From contig ONZQ02000023.1 in the NCBI GenBank assembly GCA_900312665.1, positions 170,203 through 234,202 of the forward strand: 64,000 nt of DNA. Direction: 5' to 3'. The notes under the pieces are model-generated. The model saw nothing but the letters and a program-made list of their open reading frames with translations, was not told the DNA's origin and did not search any database. The stretch comes from Cephalotrichum gorgonifer. Lineage: Eukaryota > Ascomycota > Sordariomycetes > Microascales > Microascaceae. Shown one piece after another: positions 20,801 through 32,141 of this stretch. The first letter of the stretch is position 1; every line of letters starts with the position of its first letter. A program made the translations under genes and the position numbers.

Positions 20801-22203
20801 AATCTTGTGATGTCCGACATGATGACAAGCCCGGCGACTACCTCGCCGGTACTGCTGTCTCGAATGAGCTCGCCCCGAGCTTCAAAGACGCGGGGACGGC
20901 GTTCTGGACCGACATACAAGCCGAACCGCACGCCCGAAAATGGCTTCTCGGTCCTGAGGAGCGTACATATGGGGGTCTCTTCGGTGTCCAGCTTTCGGGA
21001 AAAGTCTTCATTGTAAACATCCCAGTGTGATACTCCTGCCAGTCCTCTCGGGGTATTTTTGAGACGGCTGTCCTCAGAGAACATGCTGCGCGCAGCTCTG
21101 TTTGGAAACGAGGCGCTCCCGTCCTTCCACATGGCGAAGATAGGAGCATCCGTAGTGTTGAGCACCGCATCCTTCATCATGGTCAACTTTTGTAAGTGAG
21201 AGAGCGGCCCTCTTCTAGAAGGCCTAGTCGGCGGTCGCGGAGGGGGGAACTGGGTCGACGACAGCATAACGAGGTCGTCATCGAGAGAGATGGAGCGCCG
21301 ATGCCCTTCCCTCGCCCGCGCCCGTTCGGGGCCGGACGTCTCTTGGGGATCCATTCCGGATGCGGCATCAGGCGGGGTCGGGGCGGCAGCGCTCCGCGCG
21401 GTGAAGGTAAGGGTGAAGTAGGTCTGCTGGTCGGCAAACTCCCAGGCGGTAACGATCATAGTAGCATGTATCTGGTGGTCGTGGGCGCAGGTACCCGGCG
21501 TCGGGATATCTGACAGCCTCTCGGGGCCCGTCTCGCGTATGACGACATCGACCGCAATGTCTTGTATTGGCGAGGACGCCAGCGTCGGGGACGGCGTGCC
21601 GGGAACGTTATCGAAGTTGGTGGTGGGATGGGAGCCTCCGTGGTCGTTTTTCTTCTTCCCCCAGGTATCCCGCGGCTCCATCGCCACTGAGTCGAGAAAG
21701 GCATCCCAGGAGACCCAGGTGAGCAGCCCATCCTGGAGCATATCCACGCCGACCTGGCACAGGGCCTGGCCTCGGAGCCTCGTCTGCACATCCGAGAAGT
21801 CTTCGAAGTGGTCATCCCTAGCGCGCCTCTTGATGCCCAGGAGCGCACCGATGGCTTCGTTGGCGAATACGACGGTTTTCGAGCTGTTCAGGACCAGGAT
21901 TGGAGCGGGAAGATGCCTCATGGCGGAGAAGACGAGCTTCTCTAGGGGCACGTGGGAGGTGGTGGAGAGTCTCATGGGGCTTGCGGACGCCGCCCTCATC
22001 TTGCTGGACCGGAAGATGCCGGGTTTCTGGTAGAAGCGATTAGCACCACGGGATTGTGTAGGACCGCCGGGGCTCGGGCAGGGGCCGGAGAGGCCGGAGA
22101 GCACGGAGGCCTGCATCGGCGGCGGTATCGGCGAGTGCTCTGTCTGCAGATCCAATCTCGACGGTAGATTGGCTTCTCGTCGAGTAGTCTCTGTGTTCGG
22201 CAT
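17853..22203 (-). CDS. Hybrid histidine kinase with multiple PAS domains
   Basis: Six exons on the complement: 20442..22203, 20014..20361, 19722..19945, 18700..19652, 18443..18628, 17853..18381; 1333 aa. A two-component sensor that autophosphorylates on His and passes phosphate to its own receiver and on to an HPt protein. PAS-like segments lie at about 87-150, 338-470, 479-600 (the clearest: [35 protein letters not shown]) and 605-720. The H box is [12 protein letters not shown] (His781), followed by N box [12 protein letters not shown]1 VEDSGIGM, F box LFQPFAQ and G2 GGTGLGL. The receiver has LIVEDN, phospho-acceptor Asp1144 in [18 protein letters not shown] and the Lys in LSKPV. All catalytic residues are present. 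There are no transmembrane segments, so it is probably a cytosolic sensor. I do not assign a fungal HHK group. Splices restore [11 protein letters not shown] and [12 protein letters not shown], which supports them. Confidence 0.95.
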
Positions 22204-24476
22204 CTATCAGGGTTCTGAGTCCTCCCAGAGCAGTCTGGGAGAACATGAGTTATGATGCCAGCAGGAGATATTAGGAAAAGCCAGGACTGTAGCGACTAGG
22301 TTCTGAACAAACTAGGGATAGCTAGCACGACATCGTTGACACCGGATAATGTCAAGAGATACCTAGCAAGAGAAATAAGTGGGTGCTTCAGTGAAGGTCA
22401 GTGCGACGATAAACGGCGCATCCCTTGGCCTTCCCTTCCCTTTCCTTCCCTCGAAGCTCATGCCCTGTAGTGGATACGCGGTAAGATGGACGTTGGGCGA
22501 GGGGCAGTGGCGAAGATAGTTCCGTCCATGCCTAGATCCCACATCCTGGTAGTTAGTAGTTCGCACCACTGGTAACTCTGTTTCCGATGGACTATCGAAA
22601 GCAGCGGCCCCAGTGGCCGGAGAGGATATGGCCACCATCGCCCCTACGAGTATATCCCGGCCCTAACCTCAGTCCGGCGTACTGTCCCTCCGGAAGTAGG
22701 TTCGGAGCTACGACTAGTACGGTGGAACCCTGTAGTTGTCTACTTGCATTCCTGGTGAAGGACAGGGCAAAGATAAAGTCCAGGGCCGTGGTGGCCAATA
22801 GAGGGAAGGTTCCCACCGCATGCTCCTTAGGGGCTGCCGCGTGGGGATCGGCAGGATGCCAAAGGGTCGGAGGTTTTTGAGGTGTATAAGGTTAGAACTA
22901 GCGATAATGGTCCAGCCAGTGCCATCTCCTAGCATAGTCGGATGTCGGATGCCGGATTCGCTCTAACGGAGGAGAGAGATCCTTGCGATACTACGCACCG
23001 CCGACCATCCCTGCATCGTACTAGTGCGAGTGCCTATCAGCATGAGGTAGCTGCTGTGGTATCATCAGCTAAGGCTTCGATCTTAACCCCTCCGGGTTAG
23101 CTACGGCATAAGACGAAAACCTACCACACGCATCGGGGAAGTACTCTCAACATTGTGGACCCAGCTGAGTGCGAGCAAGGCCGGGTGCCCCAAGCTCATG
23201 ATCGGGGGCGGATAGCTGGCGGCCCCTCGTGTCGATCACAAATGCTACTTAGCGACTTGTACGAGTCGGCCTGTACACGTAATACTAGCGCGGAACTCAA
23301 TCGGGGTCGTTGTTAGCATCATCCGGGGGCGAGTCACGCTAGCCTACTCGTACTCGTATTCTTACTCGTAGTCCCAACGAGTACTCGGAAGGCGAAGCAA
23401 AGGTATGTAGCTTCAGCAATCGCGCCTGAAAAGTTTAATAATACGGTATCTCCGATTCGAGAGTGGGAAATACGCATCCTTAACCAACACTGCCTGAGCT
23501 ATCTATCCATGGGCATAGATGTGGCATCCGAGGCAGCGCAGTCACAGAAGGGACCAGTCCGGGAGTGACTTCTAATATCGAACTCGGGGAAGGCGCCAAC
23601 AGCTGGCGAGAGTTGTCGTCGGATAATGCATCCCAATCGTATTGGAATGGCGACTGCTGCCCCCTTTGGACATGGTAAGTTCTCATCCTCCCTGCAAGAC
23701 ATCGGATATGAGGTGATGGTACTAGCCGGAGGGGAAAAACCCTTATTAGTAAGGTGACTCAAGCAGAGATTGAGCAAGGGGGTCTAGGTCTAAAACCACA
23801 GAATTAATTCTGTCTTCGCACTAACTAAAGGATGGATGACCCCAGAGACGCGCGGCAGCTCTGTTGGGGAGCAGCTCACCTTCACAAGTCCTGCCGTGGC
23901 CGACAATGTTGGAAGTCGTGGGAGTGGTAACAGTATCGAGCATCTGCATACCCTGGAGTAATAATACAGCTCGCTGAGTGGGGCTTAGATGAAGTTTATG
24001 AGTAGACCACTCGGTCCCTGCTCCGGGGCCGCCCGTGTCGATCCCGGACCAAATGGTCCTTTAGGTAGGGTCATTCCTACTTGTACATATGATCTTTTGT
24101 TATAAGTTGGGCTCTACGCCAGGGTCTGCACAACGCTGATGGGGACAAGGTTTGCGCCCGCAGCACCGACTCGCAAGTCTAACTCTGTTTTATGTAGAGT
24201 ACTACATGGGATAACACAGAGAGCCATCGGGTAGAGGGAGTGGTGGAGAACTATCAGTGCTTTAAAGTATAAAACTCAGTGAATTGCACATCTCACTTAA
24301 AGTTAAGGGCCCGCCGTGCCGCCCTCACCAGCCTATCACGTATCCACACCTTGGAGCTAAACCCCATAAATCCGGACCCGGCGAATTTGGCTCGTAAGCC
24401 TGGCGCGTGGTGAGTAGTTATGTCTTGATCTCAGACACACGCACACCACCAACTGTGGGAGACCTTAGACCCTCCA
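22204..24476. other. 2.3-kb intergenic region without recognised gene
   Basis: Between the divergent-side start of the histidine kinase and the stop of the Wss1-like gene. Only short ORFs without recognisable content. CTCGTACTCGTATTCTTACTCG-like degenerate hexamer repetition occurs around 23345-23380. The right third has scattered stops in all frames. The left 300-500 bp should be the kinase promoter. Confidence 0.5.
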
Positions 24477-25479
24477 CTACGAGGCAAGGGTAAACTCGCA
24501 TGCCTGACACGCCCGAACAGTCAGCGGGTTCAAGAGGGTGCACCGAGAACACGACCACTCCCCCAAGCCGGGACTGGCAGTCCCTGCCGGCCCAGCATCG
24601 GGCCATTCTGCCAACGCGCGAGCTATGGCGGCATCGTTAGCCTCGTCCTCCTCTGCCTTGGTACGGAACCCCTGGCTTATAGCTTCGCCTGCTATCTCGG
24701 TCACCTCGAGATCGCAGTGGGACTCGTTACCACAGCCGTGGGGTATCACGATCGGAAGATCGGGGCTAGACCCCAAGAGCCGCAGCGTGGATGGGCTGTT
24801 TCCAAGGGGCCGGCCGGCTGTCTGCACCAGCCGCGACTCCGCGGCTCTGGCGATGATAGCGCGCATGTCGTCGCGCGGGTTCGCGGCAGCCCCACCAACT
24901 CTACGGCCAGGCTTTGAGACTCGGTTCTGGCCGTCCCTGGCCGTCCCGCCCTGCCCTTCTCCCCAGCGCCTTTGGCGTTCGTGCGGGGGGACCTGGAGGC
25001 CGCCGAGCACGTGGCCTCTTCCCAGAAACACGTCCCCGGTGTAGCCCTTCCTGATAAGATCCTCGAGCTCAGATCGCAGCTGGTCCCATAGCGCGTGGAA
25101 TTTCTGATCATGTGGGCCGTGCACAATGTGAGACAGTTCATGCAGGAACGTGTCGAGAACCTCTTCAAAAGGCATGAACTGTGTCTTGTCCCCGGGGTAC
25201 CGTAGCCGAACGCATATTTTAGAGCCCCGGTTTACGTTGAGTCCTGGTCAAGGCGTGAGATTGGAGACTTGCGCGGTGAACCTCGTCTAGATACTCACCT
25301 AGCAGGTTCGGCTGTGCCGGGAAGAACTCTGCGAGAATCGGCAGTTTCCACCCTCGGTTTCGCATCACGGGCTTCGTCATCGAGGCTATTTTCTTCAGCC
25401 TTAGCAGGGCCTCATCGCTGCGGGGGAGTCCCTTTAGGTGCGAATAGCTGAGAACAAGCGGTTCGCGCTCCATCGTCAT
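24477..25479 (-). CDS. WSS1: Wss1-like metalloprotease (WLM domain, zinc finger)
   Basis: Complement of 25299..25479 and 24477..25243, 315 aa; 55-bp intron with GTGAGTAT donor and GACCAG acceptor. Wss1/SPRTN-type proteases degrade proteins crosslinked to DNA. The WLM domain covers about residues 10-190: LVLSYSHLKGLPR at the N-terminus, LLGLNVNRGSKICVRLR across the junction, and the zinc site HELSHIVHGPHD (His95, Glu96, His99, with His105 as third ligand). The C-terminus is a RanBP2-type zinc finger with Cys292, Cys295, Cys306 and Cys309 in WSCSRCTLLNP and RACQAC. The VCP/Cdc48-binding and SUMO-interacting motifs known from yeast Wss1 were not identified by eye. A second ATG at residue 3 is an equally good start. 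Confidence 0.92.
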
Positions 25480-26787
25480 TATCCCCTCCTGCCGCCTGTC
25501 CTTCCTATGCTTTGGCGGAACGATGCAGATTAACCCCCTCTGAGTGCGATGGCCGAAAGTTATGTGACATGTCGGTAGGGTCTTCCTTACGAGGATTCAG
25601 CAGAGGTGGCCTTCCATAAGGCAGGCCTTTCAACCCGGCTGATGAAAGCTCTGCAACACACCATTCGTAGATGGTAGTCGGCAAATGACGACGCAGGAAG
25701 ATGCCTGGCTGAGTAGAGGACCGACAGCGCTGTAGTTCTAATCAGCTGCCGACAGCTGACATCTCCGTCCCACTTCGTGAAGAGCCAACATGGCTTCCGA
25801 CATCCTGACCGTGTTCCACAAGGAACATCGGGGGGCATTTACTATAGACTAGAATTTGTCTATTCGATCTGCATCCGTGGCTAGAATACTGGTAATGGCT
25901 TAATACATGATACATTGGCCACTCGGCCTGAGATTGCCTGCAGCTTGGGGTAATAGCCCGTGTATCCTATATATAGCTGGGTGCGTAAGAACGTGTGTGT
26001 GAATGCTTGAGGGCGAGACTTGCTAATACCTAGCCTATCTGAAACGAGATTATATCAATCCCGCCCCATATTACCTTGCTCAATTTATTATATGCGTTCT
26101 GCCACGAACCTGGTATGGACCAGAAAACAATATCCCTTCCGAACGAGGCGACGGGCAGGCCCGAGGATATTAGTGGCTTACACGGACCCCAAGATTATCA
26201 TATACCATCCTAGGATAAAGGCCGATACGGCCGGCCGAGAAGGTAAGCAAAGATCTGCCGTGGCAGCTCACCCTAACGTGATCGCAGTGGATGGAACGTC
26301 ACGAGGGCTATCCATGCATTGCATCCCGGCGTAGCAAGGACTACTATAGAGGAGGAGGGAAATCACCTTCTCGACCACTGATGGGTCTCTGGCTAATTGC
26401 ATCGCGACCCCAAAGAGATCATCCCCCGAGACAGGCCAAGCCTAGACTATGGCGGGATGTTATGAAGGGCTCTCACCTCGTCCCACACTCCAATATAGCC
26501 GCGAGCGGGACACCGAATCAGAGGTGCCGCTGCCAATCGCGTAATGGATGTATAAGCTCGCGGTACAGTGGTATGAGGCCTCACCACTGCCATTGGGGAT
26601 ATACTGAAATCCCCTTAAGAGGATCGACTGGTCCCCATGCCTCCCTCGATCCCGGTGGGCCCCATCGATCATCTCTCTCTCTTCATACAACACTGCCTCT
26701 ACCATCCTGGTTGCTAAACTCGAAAGCGGGGACATACTCCTCATCACCTACCTGGTTCTGACCCTCGTTTGACACGACACCCCGACA
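25480..26787. other. Intergenic region, Wss1 promoter to small secreted protein
   Basis: 1.3 kb with moderately AT-rich stretches (about 25850-26100). It holds the promoter of the Wss1-like gene on the left and of the small secreted protein on the right. Nothing else is recognised. Confidence 0.5.
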
Positions 26788-27006
26788 ATGAAGTTAATAT
26801 CGGGAGCCGTCGCCCTGGCAGCCGTCATGTCCCTTGTGGACATCGCCGTCGCCGCGCCAGCGGTCACCCGTGACTCCAATAACGAACGCCCGAGCCGGCC
26901 CTCGCTGCCATTCGATCCGAATAATGGCCGACCTGACAGACCGAGTGAGCCCGTCGATCCCAACAACGGACGTCCGGATCGGGGAGTGATCTTTTCGAAG
27001 CACTAG
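26788..27006 (+). CDS. Small secreted repeat protein
   Basis: 72 aa, no intron. Residues 1-22 form a clear signal peptide (MKLISGAVALAAVMSLVDIA followed by VAAP, cleavage likely near AVA/AP). The mature part is short, hydrophilic and repetitive: NNERPSRPSLPFDP, NNGRPDRPSEPVDP, NNGRPDRGVIF, that is about 2.5 copies of a 14-residue unit. There is no cysteine, and no KR or KK pair that Kex2 would cut between repeats, so it differs from typical pheromone and ustiloxin-type precursors. It is probably a secreted wall-associated peptide or candidate effector; this is inference. Upstream and downstream spacing (over 800 bp to the next gene) suits an independent gene. Confidence 0.6.
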   Translation: MKLISGAVALAAVMSLVDIAVAAPAVTRDSNNERPSRPSLPFDPNNGRPDRPSEPVDPNNGRPDRGVIFSKH

Positions 27007-27852
27007 CCGCAGACTCGGACGATTCTCATTCTTGGAACCTTGAAGGTTGGAAACGTTGGTAGCAGCACACTACGTCTAGGATACCAGGCTGAGTCGTACT
27101 GAATTCGTCCAGTCAAGGACAAAGGAGGGAATGTTAGACAGTCTACGTCCGCATCTTGCGGACTGGGTTGTGAGGCAAGAGATTTGACTGGGGATAGGGA
27201 TACTGAAATCGAAAATTGTTGAACAGAATGTTCAGGCTCGTGGTCTCTCGCCACTATACCCAACACCCGTCAAATTTCCTTGATGCCGTATGTGACCTGG
27301 ACATCATGTTGAAGAGTGACCAGTTCCCCATCACTATAAACACTATTATAGGCTGCTCTCTTCTTTTCGTCATACATACCTTGCACTGGCAGGCGGGCCA
27401 AGTGGCAAGAATATGGCAACCTTGCGGCTTGTTAAGATTTATAACATGTTCTTCAAAAGGCTTCGGTAGGGAGGAATGGCTACGGTACTATCACACTGCG
27501 ACACACTCATAAAGGTTCTTGCAATAGTAGGCGCAGTGGCAAGAAATTAATGAAAGCGGGTGAGCTGAGTTGATGTGTTGATGTTAGGAGATGGGCCTCG
27601 GTGACTCAGGCTAAGACGAGATCGAGAAAAAAAAATGATTAGGTAATCAATTGTCATGACGGAAGCTTCTAAACTGGGAGCTTCGATTTGCCTACACATC
27701 TCCCTATCCAAGAACAAAACCTCAAACAATCCGACTTGAATTTGCAGCTGCTTATCGAAGCAGCTCCGGCGCCCCAACATAACTACACTCCTCAGTCTCG
27801 AACCAGACGATCCTCCACACCACTACCAGTTACATCCCTCACAGCGCCCGTC
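27007..27852. other. Intergenic region, promoter and 5' UTR of YTH1
   Basis: No recognised gene. The frame of YTH1 remains open upstream to about 27688 but contains no ATG there, so this is 5' UTR. Confidence 0.5.
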
Positions 27853-28626
27853 ATGGCGGCGTCCGACGTCCAAAACTACGCCTCCACCATCCTCAACCAC
27901 ACCCCTCAGCCGTACACCTTCAACTTCTCGCCCTTCCTCCGCCAGGTCCACCACCACGGCCTCCCGGCGGACCGGCCCATATGCAAGGCCTACGCCTCGG
28001 GCCACTGCCCCAACGGGACGAAATGCCTCGACCGGCACGTTAGCGACCCCGCGACCTCCAAGTCCGGCGGCCACGCATCTGGCCTAAACTCCCTGGTCTG
28101 CAAGCACTGGCTTCGCGGGCTATGCAAGAAGGGCGAGCAGTGCGAATTCCTCCACGAGTATAACCTCCGCAAGATGCCCGAGTGCAACTTCTTCGCGCGA
28201 AACGGGTACTGCTCGAACGGCGAGGAGTGCCTGTACCTACACATTGACCCCCAGAGTCGCCTGCCTCCCTGCCCACACTACGACAGGGGATTCTGCCCCC
28301 TGGGTCCAACGTGCTCGAAGAAGCACGTACGGAGGACGCTGTGTGCGTTTTATCTAGCGGGCTTCTGCCCCGACGGGAAAGAGTGCAAGGAGGGGGTCCA
28401 CCCTAAATGGAGGACAGATCTAGAAAAGCCCACGCCGAAGGTGGAGAAGACGGAAGAGGAGGAGTCTGGCCCGCCCCGGAGGATGGATGTACCGGGAGGG
28501 GATGACGACCGAGATCGCTTTAGGGACCGAGACCGGGATGAAGGGCGGTATCACCGAGGTGGCCGTGGTGGGAATTGGCGAGGTAGAGGGGAGAGAAGGT
28601 TCAGGGGCAGGGGCAGGGGTTACTAA
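27853..28626 (+). CDS. YTH1: CPSF30/Yth1, CCCH zinc-finger polyadenylation factor
   Basis: 257 aa, single exon, start at the first ATG ([11 protein letters not shown]). Yth1 is the RNA-binding zinc-finger subunit of the cleavage and polyadenylation factor, contacting the poly(A) signal. Five CCCH fingers follow one another at about residues 44-62, 83-101, 111-130, 140-158 and 164-183, for example [19 protein letters not shown] and [20 protein letters not shown]. The number and order match the family. The tail is acidic, then RD- and RGG-rich ([20 protein letters not shown]), as in several fungal orthologues, and likely binds RNA non-specifically. The N-terminal [12 protein letters not shown] is also typical. 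Confidence 0.95.
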   Translation: MAASDVQNYASTILNHTPQPYTFNFSPFLRQVHHHGLPADRPICKAYASGHCPNGTKCLDRHVSDPATSKSGGHASGLNSLVCKHWLRGLCKKGEQCEFLHEYNLRKMPECNFFARNGYCSNGEECLYLHIDPQSRLPPCPHYDRGFCPLGPTCSKKHVRRTLCAFYLAGFCPDGKECKEGVHPKWRTDLEKPTPKVEKTEEEESGPPRRMDVPGGDDDRDRFRDRDRDEGRYHRGGRGGNWRGRGERRFRGRGRGY

Positions 28627-28982
28627 GCCTGGGGGCATGCTTAGCGGATGGTTCGTCGGGCAGGAAGCTCTACGAGCTGCGGGCTAGGTCTACAGGATCA
28701 TTTTATAACGGTCGCCAGGAAGTCTGCGCCGCGACTGTGTACGACAGGCGCCACTCGGGTTGCCGTTAATGGAGTTACGTTAGCCGGCGTTGGGGTAACA
28801 TAGACAAGGGCATATCGCTGTACAAACACCAATCGATTTTACAAGGGTCCGAGATCTAGATGTCTATTTTATTATTTTGTGATGTTACAGGGTCGTGAGC
28901 ACATTGTGGCCATGAGCGGAACTGAGTGGAGCGAAGCGGGCTCGGTCCTAGAGCAAGTTTCCCTTCCCCTCCTTGATGGTGA
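28627..28982. other. Convergent spacer
   Basis: 3' flanks of YTH1 and the DUF1776 gene. No gene recognised. Confidence 0.5.
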
Positions 28983-30538
28983 TCAAGGCTCCTTCCAGAC
29001 GTTCGCAACTATCCTGCTGTCCGGCGGGATGGTCACAAAGTCCTGGGGGCTCGTCTCTCCGTCGTCGCTCTCGTTGAGGGAGCCCTCTGACGAGCTGCTC
29101 TGCCACGACGACAGCTCGTCCACCTTCCTCATACCCATCATCCAGGTTACGAGGCTCCTAGGGGCCCACCGGCCAACGAATCCATATACGCTCGCACCTA
29201 GGCCTATACGGACAGTGCTGGAAGTGTTGGACCCATCGATGACATCGAAGACGGCATTGTGCAGATACTTCAGGGAGCTCCCCTTCATCCCGCGGACCTT
29301 GCCTCCCGAGATCGCAGACTCGTTTTGCACCACAAAGTTGCGCCCGTAGGCCATCCGAGCGTTCTCCGGCCAGCTGGACGCGGGGAGCACCTGGTCGCCG
29401 GCCGGGCTCTTTATCGGTGTGAAACTGCTAAAGTCGAACGTGCCGAGCTGGATATGTGTCACTGGGATGGAAAGGGGACGAAGCTCTGCCGTTAAAACTT
29501 CGGTAAAGGCCGCCAGAGCGGAGCAGACGGTGGCCTCGGGGGCGTGGAAGGGAGGGTTGATCGAGGATATGATTGATGGCGTGAAGACCAGCACCTTTGG
29601 CGGCGTTTGCTTCTCACCTACAGGGTGTAGACGAGCGGTGAGAAGGGGGAGGAAGGCTTGGATTGTGACGATGGGATGGAGGAGATGGGTGTTGAATACG
29701 TCGGCGAAGCTACTCGGTGGGATCGTGGCTATGGGCGAGGTCTGGTAGTTGAGCGCCGGTATCAGGAGAATAGCCCTGAGAGAAATGTGGTCTGGTCGCG
29801 CTCTCGGAACGGGGGAATAAGGCGCCTTCAGGAAGGCGGCGAAGCGCTCGATGGCGAGGGTGGCGCTAGGGGGCTGAGGCAAGGGGACATTAGATTACGG
29901 ATATGGTGTCTAGAGGGGTGGTCATGGCACTCACGTTGGTGACGTCGACCGTCAGCGATCGGATGTCTGGGCGCGAGATGTTTTGCACACAGGACTCGTC
30001 CTCAGATCCACCGCACACGATGTACACCATGAAGCCTTTCCTCTCTAGGTCCAAGGCAAGCGACTTCGTCAGGGGTAAATCGGGTGAACCGGCAATGACA
30101 ACCACTTCGACGCGACCACCGTTCCGCTTCGATCTCCTCGCCTTCCGCGACTTCCGGTGGTGGCGGGTATTCTTGTATACCCGGTACGAGATCAGCCCCA
30201 GGGCGACAGCACCAACTCCTATGACGACCTTATTCCTAACGACCCATGCCTGTAGCATGCCGAGACGAGATGCGTCGACAATGAGGATAGGGTTCTGGGG
30301 TGGCGGCGACGGCCTGATGTTGTCAGGGATCCATGGGGACGATGAGAGGGTGGTCCTGACAACGTCGGCGACCTTTTCGATCTGGCCGTCGACAAAATCC
30401 GCGACGTCGCCCGAATACCGCCAGATCTGGTTGGGCAACGACGACAGCTGATGGCACCAAACGTCAGAGAGGACTGATACCAGATGAACGGGGTTAGTCT
30501 CATACCATGTCTAAGAACGCCTGGTCGTCGGCAGACAT
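28983..30538 (-). CDS. DUF1776 family membrane-anchored SDR-like protein
   Basis: Complement of 30506..30538, 29935..30447 and 28983..29873; 478 aa. The start MSADDQAFLDMLSSLPNQIW and the architecture match fungal DUF1776 proteins, whose fold resembles short-chain dehydrogenases and whose role is unknown. A single membrane segment lies at about residues 83-101 (KVVIGVGAVALGLISYRVY), followed by a basic stretch (RKSRKARRSKRNG) and a Rossmann-like strand VEVVVIAGSPDLPLTKSLA. The canonical SDR glycine motif is replaced by AGSPDLP, so NAD(P) binding is doubtful. The last 45 residues are Ser/acidic. Introns: 58 bp after codon 11 (GTATGAGA donor, GCCATCAG acceptor) and 61 bp after VDVTN (GTGAGT donor, TGCCTCAG acceptor). 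Confidence 0.85.
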
Positions 30539-30940
30539 GATGGGAAGCGGCAAATATCCCAGACAGTCCGGTTGGGTTGAGTGGTTAAAGACACAAGAAG
30601 CACTCGTGATGGATTACCGAGACAGCCCAAGCTCCGTGCCGAATAATATGATGAAATGATCTTCGTCAGCTTAGTGTGAGTAAGTAGTAACGCGATCATA
30701 CTGCCTGGTTTCACCGCTCAAAGGGATCCACCCACCTAATGATGCTACAGCATGAACTATTATTACTCATACTGTTATATTTAGGTACGCAACACCCCAC
30801 ATTCGTGCCCCAGCATGGAAAAGAGGTTTCATCAAACATTTGCCCATTTCAGTCTTGGTATCTCCCTTGATTGCAAATAGTACTAGATACGAGCCAGTCT
30901 GTCCTCCAACTCCCGACCTACCTACTATGCGTGGCTCCTA
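30539..30940. other. Spacer between two minus-strand genes
   Basis: About 400 bp holding the DUF1776 promoter and the methyltransferase 3' UTR. Nothing else seen. Confidence 0.5.
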
Positions 30941-31957
30941 CTACAGCTTCCTTGCGACACACCTCAATCTCACATAGCTGAGCATTTCCCCTCCGCTGGG
31001 ATTCGCGCAAACCGACCTGGCAACATCCACCGTTTCCCTGATACACTCCTCCCTCTCCGTACCGGGGACGGCATCGAAAAAGGACTGGCCCATCAGCCTA
31101 AGCCACCCCTCAACACCGCCCTTGTCAGCTTTCGTGGGTCTCCATTCTCTCTCGATGCGCTCGATCTTCCACCCGCCAACCTCCTCCTCCATGACGGTAG
31201 TGAGCCAGTCCTCGTCTGGGAAGAACCACGGGTCGACCTGCTGCGCCTTCTCCAGACCTATACGCCGTGCTGTAGCCATGAGGAGGGCCATTCTCATTTC
31301 GGAGACGTTTCCGAGACCCCCCATCTCGAAGACGAAGGTGCCGCCAGGTGCAAGTGCTTCGCGGACAGAGCGGAAGAATTCCGTCCGCTTCTCCTGCGGC
31401 TTCAAGATCCAGTGCATCGCAGCATTGGAGAAGACTTTGGTGAAGTGACCATCCTGTAGACCTGGGACACTCGCCAGCTCCGTGCAGTCGATGACTATTC
31501 GAGTGGTTAGGGTCTCGACTCCTACTACCTTGCCGAGCTGGCCATGGTCATTCTTACCTTCGAACATGCAGTTCCCCGCGTCTCCCACGGCTACTTTAGC
31601 GGCTTGGATCATTTTCGGCGAGCTGTCCACTCCGTGGAGTGAGCCGCTGCCTTGGGAGAGGATATCGGCAAACTGCGCATCGAGAACACCGTCTTGGCCA
31701 GAGTCAGCACCGACATGAAACAGACTGAGCTGGGTTTCGATACACTAACCCCCGCACCCGATATCTAGAACCACGTCATCCTTCTGGAGGTCCAGCCACT
31801 GCACTACCTTGCCCGCGAGCTTTGGGACGAAGGCCGCCGAGTGCTGGTATGCCTGCTGCCGGATTCAGCTTCCGTTCTGTAGCGCAGGTAAAGGGTGGCG
31901 GGGGACGGGGGATATTCGCACCTGAGAGCTCCACTGGTCCTTCGTAGGTACTGACAT
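30941..31957 (-). CDS. SAM-dependent methyltransferase
   Basis: Complement of 31922..31957, 31750..31852, 31558..31692 and 30941..31494; 275 aa. A class I methyltransferase; motif I is VLDIGCGDG (about 40-48), followed by HGVDSSPKMI (motif II region), and FSNAAMHWILKPQEK and APGGTFVFEMGG of motifs IV-V. This arrangement resembles the trans-aconitate methyltransferase type, but the substrate cannot be read from sequence. Donors and acceptors are GTGCGAAT/GCAGCAG, GTTAGTG/GGCCAAG, and GTAAGAAT/CGAATAG; the third intron (63 bp) is a multiple of three and open, so unspliced RNA would add 21 residues. The second acceptor is ambiguous by three bases (31852 or 31855). It diverges from the acetamidase across the duplicated promoter. 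Confidence 0.88.
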
Positions 31958-32141
31958 TTTGAAGCGCACTGTAAGTCCCCTCTTAGTTTCTGGAGCACTC
32001 CAAGACAGGAGACAGACACGTCTTTATATCCATCTGTACTCAGGGTCCGACCTGACGTATGGACGCCGATCTCGGACATGTCTGCATACCCACCCTGAGT
32101 TTCTCACGTATTGGCTTTTCTACCCTTCGCATGGCTAGCCT

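Noticed and set aside
9603..25479. Kinase, histidine kinase and methyltransferase genes as a biosynthetic cluster
   Set aside because: No polyketide synthase, NRPS, terpene synthase, transporter or pathway regulator is present; these are ordinary scattered genes.
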